Source: Ricinus communis | Taxonomy: Eukaryota; Streptophyta; Magnoliopsida; Malpighiales; Euphorbiaceae | Reading direction: 5' to 3' | Length of the DNA: 64,000 nucleotides | Assembly: GCF_019578655.1 (NCBI RefSeq) | Contig: NC_063264.1 | Span: 19,270,429-19,334,428, forward strand | Shown here: positions 12,100 to 22,535 of the stretch, piece after piece | Position numbering within the stretch: position 1 is the stretch's first letter | Layout: the number at the start of each line of letters is the position of its first letter | The notes under the pieces: generated by a model | The model's database searches: none | Seen by the model: the letters and a program-made list of their open reading frames with translations, nothing else | What the model was told of the DNA's origin: nothing | Position numbers and translations under genes: made by a program

Positions 12100-12441
12100 T
12101 TAGCACTGGAGCATCAGGTTCTGAATATGATTTTTGAGTATGATCAGCTTCCTCCATATCTTCATTGATATTGAGAATTTTTTTAACTTCATTAGTATTC
12201 CAATTCCAATATGCAGCCTATCAACTTGAATGTCCCTGCAAACAATGATTTTTTTTGTCTCCAAGCTATAAACTCTGTAACCTTTAGACATTGATGCACA
12301 ACTTAAGAAGATACCAGTTTTAGCTTTCATATCAAGCTTGGTACGTTTTGCTTTTGGTATATGTACATAACATAGTGACCCGAAAATTCTCAAGTGACTG
12401 ACTGAAGGTTTTACACTTGTGAAAGCCTCAATTGATGTCAT
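12100..12441 (-). pseudogene. Copia-2 integrase C-terminus and linker to RT
   Basis: Same frame as the two preceding blocks. The motif KPSVSHLRIFGSLCYVHIP, followed by KAKTGIFLSC and GYRVYSLETKKI, is the usual copia region between integrase and RT. It ends at a TAA (12100-12102). A frameshift follows before the RT. Confidence 0.8.
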
Positions 12442-12444
12442 ATC

Positions 12445-13011
12445 TTAAAGAACTCTTGTATGTAATCTATTCAAGAGATAGACTGCATTGTATACAGCCT
12501 CCGCCCAAAAAGATTTATGCAAATACTTCTCAGCAAGCATGCATCGTGCCATTTCCATCACGGTTCTATTTTCTCTCTCCGCTACGCCATTTTGTTCGGG
12601 AGCATAACTTACAGTAAGTTGATGATTGATCCCCATTTCTTTACAAAATGAGTTGAATTTTCCGGAAATATATTCTTTTCCATTATCCGATCTCAGCTTC
12701 TTTATTTTGCAGCCACTTTGATTTTCTACTAGAATTTTGAACTTTTTGAACACTTCAAAAGTTTGAGATTTGTTAGACAAGAAGTAGACCCATGTCATCC
12801 GTGTAAGATCATCTATAAACAAGATGAAATAAAGATTGCCATTGAGAGATGAACACCTCATTGGACCACATAGATCAGTATGGATGAGCTCAAGTTTTAC
12901 CTTAGCTCTAAAACCAGCTTCAGAAAATGGTTTTCTGTGAATCTTTCCCAATTGACATGCCTTGCAGATTTCAGTGCTTTCACCACTTATCTCTGACATA
13001 TTTGAGACCAT
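12445..13011 (-). pseudogene. Copia-2 integrase core
   Basis: In the same frame as the Gag block, this shows the zinc-binding CKACQLGKIHRKPF, then the DDE core: HTDLCGPM, the LRSDNGKEY motif and YAPEQNGVAERENRT. It ends at a TAA (12445-12447) in NRLHTRVL, again an isolated in-frame stop. The catalytic Asp, Asp and Glu are all visible. Confidence 0.85.
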
Positions 13012-13020
13012 TCCACTAGA

Positions 13021-14451
13021 TTACATATGTTTAAGAGCATTCAGGTTGAAATGACCGAATCTTTTATGCCATAGTTGTGTATCATCATGCTTTGCTACAA
13101 AAGCTGAATGGGTTATTTGATCCCAACATATAGGAAAGCTGCTATTTCTCATTGCAACTCTTGCAATTTCAGCTCCATTTTCATCAAGCATGATGAAAAA
13201 TTTTTCTTTGAAAGAAAGAGTATAACCCTTCTTCATCATCTGTGCCACACTTAATAGATTTTGGTCAAGTTCAGGAATGGACAAGACATCAAGGATTTGC
13301 TTTGCACCTTTGCTGGTTTGTAAAGTAACAGTACATTTTCCTTTTGCATCTAGAACTTTCCCATTTCCAAGTTTCACACTCCCTCTATAAGTTATGTCCA
13401 ACTTGGTGAAGAGATTCAAGTCGTTTGCCATATGACTGGTGCAACCACTGTTTACGTACCAGATTTGTCTTGAAGCTATTACATTTCTTGTCACCATGAA
13501 TAGATGATCTTCGATTGGCTCTTGCTCTTCGGTGTAGTTGGCTTGTTGAGTTGGTGGTTGTTGCTCTTGCTGGTGTTTCTTCTTTCGACAATCCACCTCC
13601 TTATATCCCCATTTTTTACAAAATCTGCACTGAATCTTTCCTTTATGCCAACAATCCTTCTCCAAATGATTTGTTTTCTTGCATGTTCCACATGGTGGAA
13701 ATGTGCCTCTTGGTGCAGCAGATACCTTGCCTTTATTTCTTTTGTCAACTTTGATTTGGCCACTATGAGTTTTTTGATTGCTGTTATGTCTTGATTGGAA
13801 GGCTTCCTCCATCACAGCTCCATTTCTCATAAATGATCTAGCTTCCTGAGCTTGAAGTTTACTAACAAGATTTGAAATGGTCAGCTTTGTGTGGTCACAT
13901 GATTCCTCTATTGCGGCTATTTTGGCTTCAAACTTCTCAGGTAAGCTTATCAACATTTTTTCTACTACCTTGTAGTCTTGGATATTCTTTCCGTAGAGTC
14001 TCATCTGATTGACAAGCCCTAGCACTTTGGTGGAGTAATCCTTAACTGTTTCGTTGTCTTTCATCCTCAATAATTCAAACTCTCTTTTAAGAGTTAAAAT
14101 TCTAACTGTCTTGTCTCTTGCATCACCTTCGTATTGCTTCTCAAGTTCATCCCAAATGTCTTTTGCAGCTTCCAGTTGCATTATCTTGGTGAAAATACAA
14201 TCTGGTAAGGCTGAATGAATGGTGGTGACAGCCTTGTCTCTCTTCATCCTTTCTTCTTCATGGTACTTTATCTGAGCTATAGTTGGATCAGCTCCTAATG
14301 GTGGGACTGGAGTATTGTGCTCAACTATTTCCCAAAGACCTAATGACTTCAGGTAAGCCTTCATTTTTACTACCCAAAGTTGATAGTTTTCACCTGTGAG
14401 TGTTGGAACAGCAGGTGTATTTGAATTGCCAGAGGCCATTTGTGCTTTCAA
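13021..14451 (-). CDS. Copia-2 Gag, protease and start of integrase
   Basis: A 476-residue frame begins at the Met codon at 14451, just downstream of the PBS. Residues 1-210 form a UBN2-type Gag (GENYQLWVVKMKAYLKSLGL, then LKREFELLRMKD). Two closely spaced zinc-binding motifs follow around residues 255-290 (CGTCKKTNHLEKDC and CRFCKKWGYKEVDC). The protease motif reads WYVNSGCTSHM where WxxDSGC is expected, so the catalytic aspartate is asparagine. The frame ends in the pre-integrase motif LWHKRFGHFNLNALKHM at a TAA (13021-13023). The same frame resumes directly behind it, so this is a single premature stop. Confidence 0.85.
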   Translation of the reverse strand: MKAQMASGNSNTPAVPTLTGENYQLWVVKMKAYLKSLGLWEIVEHNTPVPPLGADPTIAQIKYHEEERMKRDKAVTTIHSALPDCIFTKIMQLEAAKDIWDELEKQYEGDARDKTVRILTLKREFELLRMKDNETVKDYSTKVLGLVNQMRLYGKNIQDYKVVEKMLISLPEKFEAKIAAIEESCDHTKLTISNLVSKLQAQEARSFMRNGAVMEEAFQSRHNSNQKTHSGQIKVDKRNKGKVSAAPRGTFPPCGTCKKTNHLEKDCWHKGKIQCRFCKKWGYKEVDCRKKKHQQEQQPPTQQANYTEEQEPIEDHLFMVTRNVIASRQIWYVNSGCTSHMANDLNLFTKLDITYRGSVKLGNGKVLDAKGKCTVTLQTSKGAKQILDVLSIPELDQNLLSVAQMMKKGYTLSFKEKFFIMLDENGAEIARVAMRNSSFPICWDQITHSAFVAKHDDTQLWHKRFGHFNLNALKHM

Positions 14452-14568
14452 GGAGGTTCACTCTCTAAGTGTTTAGGTGTTAACTCTTAGGTGTTTAATC
14501 TCACATAAACTAACTCTTGTTTTGCACACAAACTCACAGCCCTTAAGAATGAAATGCTCTGATACCAA

Positions 14569-14845
14569 TGTTGAATATTGAATAAAAGTATGAAGATGTT
14601 TTTCATTGCTGAAATGGTGAAGTTTAAATACAAGAAATATAACAACTTCTTTCAGAAAATAAAGCTACTGCAACTGGAAATTAGGACTCAACAAACAAAA
14701 AACAACTAATTGCATTTGACTAGGTGCCACTTATTCACATGTGCTAAAAACTAGCTAACAAACTTGGACTCATTCTTCAAACAGCTACAGCTGTGATCTT
14801 ATCAGCTCTGTTCTCTGTTCAAGAAAGGCTCAAATTCTTACAGCA
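14569..14845 (-). repeat. Copia-2 5' LTR with adjacent PBS
   Basis: On the plus strand the PBS complement TGCTCTGATACCA (14555-14567) is followed by the LTR edge TGTTGAATATTG. The other edge, near CTTACA or ACAGCA (14842-14845), is where F-box sequence resumes, so its exact position is uncertain by a few bases. There is no second LTR copy in the window. Confidence 0.65.
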
Positions 14846-15092
14846 TTGAATAAGGAATCACCTGTGCCTGCGTGCTTTAAGTCTTGAGAGACTTGAGTTC
14901 AGGGGATTTGAAGGTAGCGTAGCTGAGATTGAAATGGTAGAGTATATCCTGACAAATGCAAATGTGTTGAGGAACATTAAAATCTCAACTTTGTTTCCTG
15001 ATCTTAATAACAAAGAATCAGAACTAGAGCTGATGAGGAAGCTATTAACTTTTCCAAGAAGCTCAAAGATGTGTCAAATCTTAGTTTCTTGA
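14846..15092 (+). pseudogene. F-box/LRR/FBD gene, 3' part (FBD domain)
   Basis: Immediately after the Copia-2 LTR, the plus strand encodes SPVPACFKS, a typical entry to an FBD domain. A frame change near 14885 is followed by LEFRGFEGSVAEIEMVEYIL, NANVLRNIKIST and a C-terminal MRKLLTFPRSSKMCQILVS ending at a TGA (15090-15092). In intact family members the FBD follows the leucine-rich region at the C-terminus, so this is the other half of the gene starting at 10572. Confidence 0.8.
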
Positions 15093-16111
15093 ACATTCTC
15101 TGTTTGCTTAGCTACATGTTAGGGAGAACATATTCATATACTTCCTTAGTATAGGTGGTTGTTGTTCCTGTTTTCTTTTTTTCTTTTTGGCAGCACAATC
15201 TATAGTTTTCGGTGTCAGTTCTTTTGTCATAGTTTGTTCATCAGCTAAATCTACATGTTTCTGATGTTATCTTCTGTCAAACCTGCTGCAATGCTCAACT
15301 TCGTGTAGTTCTTTCTAAAACTAATAGTAAAGTTATTTCATCTGTGGTTAGAACCCATTTAGTTTTCTTTAGCAGGGCACATGTACTCCTGTTCTGATGT
15401 GAATTCTGACTGCAAAAGGCTATTAACATTTTTAATTTTCACATACGAATTTTGGAAGTGATCCATGTGATCTTTCAAAGTGAAAATTAAATAATAGTGA
15501 AAGTAGCAGCCTAAAAGGTGGATTTCTTTTCATTATCATAAAATGCAATGTCTTCTGCAAGTGCTCCCAGTAAAATAAGCTCCAAGTCTACTTGGGGTTC
15601 TGAGTGAACATTTAAGTTTCAACACTTTTAGGTCTCCATCCCTGTTTTTGGTTCTGTGATTCGTAGGGCTTATTTGCTTGACAGTTAAGTTGCTTTCAAG
15701 CATTCAGATTTGCCGTTCTCTTATAAGACTGTGCCTAGCATTTTGTCTATTAATATTACGCCAAATACATACCTCGGCACCTCAAGTAGATTTGGTGATA
15801 TTCGTTTGGAAATGTTAATCAAGGAACCTGATTTTTACATCCATCCATGTTTAGTGATCCTAACTTGAATCTCCCCAGTAGTTGTAGTAGTGAGATTGTC
15901 ATTCTGAAGATAACATGCTTTAGGAATATTACTGCACTGACTCACTAAAAGCATCCCAATTTCATCACTGACATGAAAATTGATGGCTACAATAAGGAAT
16001 TCTATTTTTTTTTTAAATGCAATTAATAAAAAATAACAAGAATAAATGAAGGAAAGAAATATTATAATCGGGGATTCTAGCCTAGCTAGGCACTAAGCAG
16101 AAGTTGGAATA
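15093..16111. other. Non-coding interval between F-box pseudogene and laccase 1
   Basis: No reading frame or repeat structure stands out. The first part is probably the old 3' untranslated region of the F-box gene. The last 100 bp contain the A/T-rich 3' flank of laccase 1. I see nothing else supportable. Confidence 0.5.
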
Positions 16112-18495
16112 TCAGCAATTGGGAAGATCAGCAGGTGGAGGAAGCAGCTTCTGGTTTGGATGTTTCCCATCGTTGACCACCCAAGCCATCTTCAAACCCC
16201 AGCTTGTATGCACTTCCAAATGGCAATGCATGAACCATACTCCTGTTTACGTGCCATAACCTTCATCAACATGGTAATTAAGACAGACCTATTCCAATTA
16301 TCATTTAAAATAAAAGGAAATTAAAACTCAGTTGCTCAGCAGAAATACTACCAACCTGGGTTGTCTGCTAGAAACCGAATTGCAATCCACCCACCAGAAG
16401 GTACACCAACAGTATTCCTTTCAACAGGGTCGACAAGATTGAATTTCGAAGGGTCCTTCTTTGGGTCAAAGTTGCCAAAACCTTGGCCAACAACAAAGAA
16501 ATTGAAACCATGCAAGTGGAGAGGATGACTTTCAACACCAAGTATGCTCGTGTCCTGCATGATAAGCTCTATACTAGTGTTGAAATGAAGCTTTACTACC
16601 TTTGTTCCTGTGCTCACCATTGTATTATTTGGTGGATTGCCTGTATAATTGAAACGAAATAATACAGTTCTTGGAAAATCAAGTGTGTAAACACCCTTTG
16701 CTTGACCCAAGAAGTGGGACTGGAGTAGAGCTTTAGTTGGCATTGTAAAAGAAACATTATTAGCAGAAGCTGCAAACTTTGCTCCATTTGGTCCTTGACA
16801 TGTTTCGTTTCTAGGACATGGCTTTGTTCCAAGTCCAATTGTAAAGAAAAATCGCCTGTCAATCCTTTGAGGCACATTGGCAGGGAATTCTTCACTTGCT
16901 AGGCTACGAAGTTTGTTCGTGTATTTCATAACAAATGAGGAATCATTGAGTGCAGGTAAACTTGGTTTAAAGAGTGGAATCTTTTTATTTGAACGATTAG
17001 ATTTAGATGTTGCTTTATATTGTAAGATGGCAGCAACACTTGAATTGTCAAAAGTGCCTTGGCCAGTTGCATAAGGTCTAGCAGTCATGAAAAATGTGGC
17101 CTCCGGGTAGTGAGGTTTGGTCTGTAGAAGAACATTTGTGGTTTGGCCAGGAGCAATAACAAGGATTTGAGTATGAAAAGGTTTCACATAAACAGCATCA
17201 ACCTCAACTACAGTTAGTGTGTGGTTTGCTATGCTGAAAAACAGCTCATCGTTGAGTGCAGCATTGATCAGGCGAAGCATATATGTCTTCCCCGGCTTCA
17301 CGTGTAGCCTGTAAGTATCTGCCAAGCATAATTTATCATGTTATTTACCATCGCTTGATTACCCTTTCATAACTTAAATCAATTCAATTTTAAAGGAAGA
17401 AAGCACTGAATATAAATTGGACAGTAAGTAGTAACATATACATTATACCTTTGGTAGAACAATTACTTAATGGTCCTGGAAATCCATTAATGGTATAAGC
17501 ATCAGAGACATTAGGGCCACCACCTGTTTTAAGTGCCTCCTTAATGACGGCGTCAGGATCTGCATTAAACCACTCCCCTGAATTTCAAGTTTACATATAT
17601 CAGAATTGATGAATTCTTGGTTAACCAAAAGTGTACTTTAAATATAAAATCTTTGGTTAAATCTTCAAAGTTGTATACCAAAGATGATTGGAACTTCCTT
17701 GTTAGGCTTGACAAATGGGTGATGAATGCTACTCTTGGAATGAATGATTATGGGACCATAGACAGTTGTTCTTAACCAGGAAATATGGGCATGCCACCAA
17801 AGCGTGCCTCTTTGTCCTACAATAGTGTAGTTGTACACATAGCTCTGTCCAGTTTGTATAGGGCATTGAGTAATATATGCCGGTCCATCAGCCCACCCAC
17901 TTCGAAGTTGTCGAATTCCATGCCTGTTTCAGTTCAATTTACAATGACTTCCAATGGACATAAAGAAGAAAAATTATGTGGGAATGAATATTTAGTAAGG
18001 GTTCATACCAATGGATGGAAATATTGTGTTTTACATGGTTAGTCACTTGAATAAGAAGACGATCACCTTCCTTGGCAACAATGCGAGGCCCTGGGAATTG
18101 TCCATTAACTGTTACCATGGTCTTTGTGTGGCAAAGTCTCGTCACATTTTGCTCCATGATCTACAAAATTTTTTATGTACATACTGTTATATTTTTGCAT
18201 AAAAGGAAAAAGAGATAGTATGTATTCACAAACTGCGTTCAAAATGAGATATACACATGATACATTTAACCAATAAAATTTGATCCGTTAATATTTGAGT
18301 CGTGCCTAGAACTACGAGGTTACAATAACTATCAATAACTAAGCCCACTAAACGAATAAACAAGACATGAATACATACATCAAACTTGTAGTGCCTGGTA
18401 ATAGCCACTGTAAGCTCATAATAGAGACACAAAGTGATAAATACAAGGAGAAAATGTCCCATGAATGGTGCTGATGGAAGAAGAGAAACACCCAT
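16112..18495 (-). CDS. LAC17-like: Laccase 1 (LAC17/LAC2-type multicopper oxidase), six exons
   Basis: Laccases (EC 1.10.3.2) oxidise phenols with O2; members of this clade polymerise monolignols in the apoplast. Exons read on the minus strand are 18495-18379, 18160-18009, 17923-17679, 17577-17449, 17318-16356 and 16242-16112. All introns are GT-AG, and the spliced frame is 578 residues, normal for the family. Residues 1 to about 30 form a signal peptide ([19 protein letters not shown]). Copper-binding motifs are HWHG (89-92), WWHAH (132-136), HPLHLH (479-484) and HCHLEVH (541-547), with Cys542 as the type 1 ligand and Leu552 in the axial position. The region after YGPI ([10 protein letters not shown]) is diverged from the usual ILPKxGVPYPF. 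The start was chosen because it gives the signal peptide and matches laccase 2. Neighbour laccase 2 is a tandem duplicate. Substrate is inferred from the family. Confidence 0.95.
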
Positions 18496-18568
18496 TCTTT
18501 TCTTCCTCTCTTAGAGAAAGGATTAGGACTCATCCACTAAGTAAACATAGATTTTATTGCAACTAAGC

Positions 18569-18578
18569 GTATATATAC
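18569..18578 (-). promoter_or_regulatory. Laccase 1 TATA box
   Basis: The palindromic string GTATATATAC lies about 75 bp upstream of the laccase 1 ATG on the minus strand and just downstream of the block shared with laccase 2. Position and sequence fit a TATA box; not proven. Confidence 0.5.
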
Positions 18579-18601
18579 AATGAGAGAGCTAGGTAATCAG
18601 G

Positions 18602-18706
18602 AAAGGTGGTGGGTTGATTAGTTGATTGAAAATGTTGCATAGCTTCATGGCTATACATGTTCAGTTTAATCTAAACTACTATAGGGTGCAACCAAGAACA
18701 GATTCC
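18602..18706 (-). promoter_or_regulatory. Laccase 1 proximal promoter blocks shared with laccase 2
   Basis: Two short blocks upstream of the TATA box recur upstream of laccase 2. One is AAAGGTGGTGGGTTGATT (18602-18619), followed by a second TTGATT. The other is AACTACTATAGGGTGCA (18674-18690), followed by AAGAACAGATTC. On the coding strand they read as CCACC- and TTGGTTGCACCC-like elements, reminiscent of the AC-rich MYB sites of lignin genes but not exact matches to the published consensus. Confidence 0.45.
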
Positions 18707-19335
18707 TTTGCTTTCAAGTAAATTCCAAAAAGATACTAAAAACATGTTCTCTTAGTTACATAATTCAGTTGGCAGTTTAGTTTATAGCTGGCATTTTGCT
18801 TACTTTAGTAACTATAACTCTTTATGTCTAAACTATTTCCTTCTGCATGCATGCTATATTTGCCAATGGACTAAAACTTAAGCACCCAAAAGCAAAAGCA
18901 TCGTTTGGTGCCAAACATATACATTTGATTAATTTCTTTTGCATAAGATGGCATACTTCAGATTTCATTATAGTATATATATAATTAATGTGAATGCATA
19001 TCAAGAAAATCAGGTATCTCCTATATATATATATATATATATGTATTGGTTGTTATTTTGCAAGCAACTGCAATTAGGTAAAAATATGTCTTCTCTAGTA
19101 CTATTGAGTTCATTTTTATTTTATAAGTGTTTTTCTCTTTTGAATTCTGCTAATTACTTCATTGGATTCTCAACTATAATGCTTGGCAGTAAAGCAAACA
19201 AGGGTTAGTCGATTTAATTTTAGCAATGCCTGCGCATTTTCCAGGTTTAAAACAGTAATAACTAATATTTTTTATAAAGTACAATTTATATATGAATAGT
19301 TAGCATTTTCACAGCTTCTTTTTTTTAGTGAAGCA

Positions 19336-19367
<32 letters not shown>

Positions 19368-19896
19368 GAAGCCTTTAGCTGAAGTAAAATAATTCAAACT
19401 AATATATTATTACAACAAAGCCCACAATATAGTCTGTATTTCCAATGTAGCATTAGAGGACAGATCAGTCAAGAATATGCTAAAAGAGAAATGATTTGAA
19501 CACTCCAAATGCTCAGCACCTTTCTGAACAACCACTTCCTCTGAAAATTGTGTCTTTATTGCATGTTTTTAATTCATCAGGTTAAGTCCTTTTTTTGTAT
19601 AAGCAATAATGTATTATGTAAGAATCAAACATAAGAAATAGGATCAGCTTTCAAGATGATTGAGGCCCTTCACACAAGGAAACAAAAAAATTAGAATTTT
19701 TCAATCTTTTTCTTTCTCAACCCCAAAGGGTAGTCAAAATAATCATCAAATTTTGCCAATAAAAAAAAAAAAAAAGAAAAATTGAAAACTCAATTATAAA
19801 GAACAGAAGCAACAAAAAAAAAAAAAGAATAATAAATATGGATGATCTCATGAAGGAAGGGAGTAGCTCCTGATCTGGATTTCATTTAGAAGAATG
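18707..19896. other. Spacer between the two laccases
   Basis: AT-rich, with (TA)n microsatellites at 19022-19042 and 19341-19367 and an A-run near 19760. No reading frame looks real. The right end is the 3' flank of laccase 2. Confidence 0.6.
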
Positions 19897-22198
19897 TCAA
19901 CATTTGGGAAGATCAGCCGGCGGAGGAAGCAACTTCTGATTTGGAAGTTTTCCGTCCAGCACCACCCAAGCCATCTTCAGTCCCCAGCTTGTGTGGACTT
20001 CTAGATGACAATGCATGAACCATACACCTGTAGTTTCATACAATTTCCATATTGTCAGGTTTAAAATAGTACATCAAAATACTCAGTTGCTTAAAATTAA
20101 ATTAAGTAGTATAAAAGCATGCATATACCAACCTGGGTTGTCTGCAAGGAATCGTACAGCAACCCAACCACCAGAGGGTACACCAACTGTATTCCTTTCA
20201 ACAGGGTCAACAAGATTGAATTTTGTAGGATCCTTATTTCGATCAAAGTTCCCAAAGCCTTGGCCGACCACGAAGAAATTAAATCCATGCAAGTGCAGCG
20301 GATGGCTTTCAGCTCCAAGAATGCTTGTGTCCTGCATGATAAGCTCTACGCTAGTATTGAAAGGAAGCACTACAACCTTTGTTCCACTACTAACCATTGT
20401 ATTATTTGGCGGGTTGCCTGTATAATTAAATGGAAATAATGGACTGCTTGGAAAATTAGGATTGTAAACCCCGTTTGACTGACCAGAAAAGTGAGCTTGA
20501 AGTAGAGCTATATCTGGCATGTCAAATGATACATTATTAACCGACGCTGCAAACATTGTGCCATTTGGTCCTTGACAGGTTTGATTTTTGGGGCAGGGGC
20601 TTGTTCCAAGTCCTACTGTGAAGAAAAATTGTTTATCAACCTTTTGGGGAACATTAGCAGGGAATTCTGCACTATCCAAGCTACGAAGTTGACTTGAAAA
20701 TTTTGTAGCAAATGAAGTGTCATTAAGAACTGGCAATTTTGGTTTAAAGAATTGAAGCTTGTTTATTGATAAGGAATGATGGGTCTTTTGTGATGGTTCA
20801 TATTCTAAAATTCCGGCAACTGTTGAATTGTCGAAAGTGCCTTGACCAGTTACGTACGGTCTAGCGGTCATTAAAAATGTGGCATTTGGGTAGTGAAGTT
20901 TGGTCTTTAGAAGAACGTTAGTAGTTTGCCCTGGAGAAATGAGAATGGTCTTAGTATCAAAAGGTTTTACATAAACAGCATCAACTTCAACTACTTTCAT
21001 TGTGTGATTTGCTATACTAAAGAAGAGCTCATCGTTAAGCGCTGCATTGATTATCCGGAGAAGATAGGTCTTTCCAAGCTTTACCTTCAGCCTGAAAGTA
21101 TCTGCCAAGCACCCAAAATATGTATTTGTTCAGCATTGCGGTAATTTATTTAACGATAAGGCTGAAGCACTAACATGATATACCCTTTGCAGAGCAGTTA
21201 TACAATGGCCCTGGCAATCCATTGATAGTATAGGCATCAGAGACATTTGGTCCTCCACCTGTTTGCAGTGCTTGCTTGATCACTGCCTCTGTATCAGCAT
21301 TGAACCACTCTCCTGCAATTTATCAATAGTCTTACCAAATATGAAACATACATCAAATGCAAGTTACAGTTAGCCTGACTGTAGTTGGTAATTACCAAAA
21401 ACGATTGACACTTCCTTGTAAGGTTTGGCAAATGGATAAGGGACACCATGCTTTGGTAAAATGATTAAGGGACCATAAAGAGTTGATCTTAGCCATGAAA
21501 TATGAGCATGCCACCAAAGGGTGCCTCTTTGTCCTATAATGGTGTAGTTATATACATAGCTTTGTCCAGTTTGTATAGGGCACTGGGCTATGTATGCTGG
21601 TCCGTCAGCCCATCCACTTCTAAGCTGCCGAATTCCATGCCTGTCCCAGTGAAATTAGTCAATATATTAACCATCAATTGCTTGTCAAATTATGATTTCA
21701 ATGAACAAGCTTCATTAATTAGCTGTTCAATATGCATTTACCAATGAATGGAGATATTGTTTTGGACATTGTTAACCACTTTAATGAGAAGACGATCACC
21801 CTCCCTAGCCATAATGCGAGGTCCAGGGAACTGACCGTTAACTGTTACCATGCTCTTGCTGTGGCAAAGGCGTGTCACATTTTGCAACATGATCTGCCAA
21901 AAATGAAAAGATCATACTAGTATTAGAAGTTGTTTTCAATACTAAGAATGAAGAACTATTTCATTGAAAGTGACACTAAATTATTACAATTTAAGAAAAA
22001 AGATCTTGCCGATAGCTATCTATAGTGTGAGAAAAAAGAAATAAATATATAAAATCGCCACATAAGATACATAACACATACATTAAATTCATAGTGTCTA
22101 GTGACGGCTAGTGCAGGGTTGGGATGGAGGCATAAGGTGATGAATGAGAGAAGAAAAGTTCCTAGAAATGATGGTGATGTTAGAAGAGAAACACCCAT
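19897..22198 (-). CDS. LAC17-like: Laccase 2 (LAC17-type multicopper oxidase), six exons
   Basis: Exons on the minus strand are 22198-22082, 21893-21742, 21640-21396, 21312-21184, 21101-20133 and 20027-19897, all with GT-AG introns. The first four and the last have exactly the same lengths as in laccase 1 (117, 152, 245, 129 and 131 nt). The spliced product is 580 residues. It has a signal peptide ([19 protein letters not shown], to about residue 31) and the four copper motifs [17 protein letters not shown] (481 onwards) and HCHLEVH, with type 1 Cys544 and axial Leu554. By recollection of the family it resembles Arabidopsis LAC17 more closely than laccase 1 does, keeping [29 protein letters not shown] and [11 protein letters not shown]. 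One oddity is KLGKTYLLR where KPGKTYLLR is usual. Expected role: secreted, lignin polymerisation in secondary walls. Probably functional. Confidence 0.96.
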
Positions 22199-22362
22199 GT
22201 TGCTAGCAATTTATAATTTGCTTTGGTTGCTAATTAAATAGCAGCAATGCCAAATTAAAACCTATAGCTAGCTTTTATGTGTTTCCCTACAAAAACCCAA
22301 AATGAGAAAGCTCAATCTGCTAGCTGTTTTTGAGATTTTGATGATCAAAAAGTTATGACCAA

Positions 22363-22376
22363 GTATATAAATATAC
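22363..22376 (-). promoter_or_regulatory. Laccase 2 TATA box
   Basis: GTATATAAATATAC lies about 165 bp upstream of the laccase 2 ATG, with the shared promoter blocks starting some 20 bp further upstream, the same order as in laccase 1. Inferred from position only. Confidence 0.5.
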
Positions 22377-22396
22377 AAGTAAATGTAGTGTCAAAG

Positions 22397-22535
22397 AAAA
22401 GGTGGGTAAAGGAAGGTCTATGTTTTGCTGGTTGATTGATTTAAGACTGAAAAGAAAACTTGAACAAACCTTTTCATGGCAATTAAAAATTTTTAGTTTT
22501 ATAACTACTCTAGAGTGCAGTCAAAGACAAATTTC
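22397..22535 (-). promoter_or_regulatory. Laccase 2 proximal promoter blocks shared with laccase 1
   Basis: AAAAGGTGGGT (22397-22407), GGTTGATTGAT (22430-22440) and AACTACTCTAGAGTGCAG (22503-22520), followed by AAAGACAAATTTC, correspond in order and orientation to the blocks upstream of laccase 1. Spacing between them differs. Conservation amid otherwise diverged flanks suggests retained cis-elements or duplicated promoter sequence. Confidence 0.45.

Larger units (their letters stand above)
11331..14845 (-). mobile_element. Copia-2, Ty1/copia element lacking its 3' end
   Basis: Reading on the minus strand: 5' LTR (about 14845-14569), PBS complementary to initiator tRNA-Met, Gag, protease, integrase, then RT up to the GEAKYVLGMEVH motif at 11331. 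RNase H, PPT and the 3' LTR are absent. At that point the sequence changes directly into F-box coding sequence. The element is therefore a deletion derivative, not an intact insertion. Confidence 0.85.

Noticed and set aside
13504..13794. Hydrophobic plus-strand frames that look like membrane proteins
   Set aside because: They are the antisense of the Copia-2 zinc-knuckle region; the Leu/Val richness comes from reversed Lys/Gln/Asn codons.
20015..20439. Plus-strand frames over laccase 2 exon 5
   Set aside because: Antisense shadows of a well-supported coding exon.
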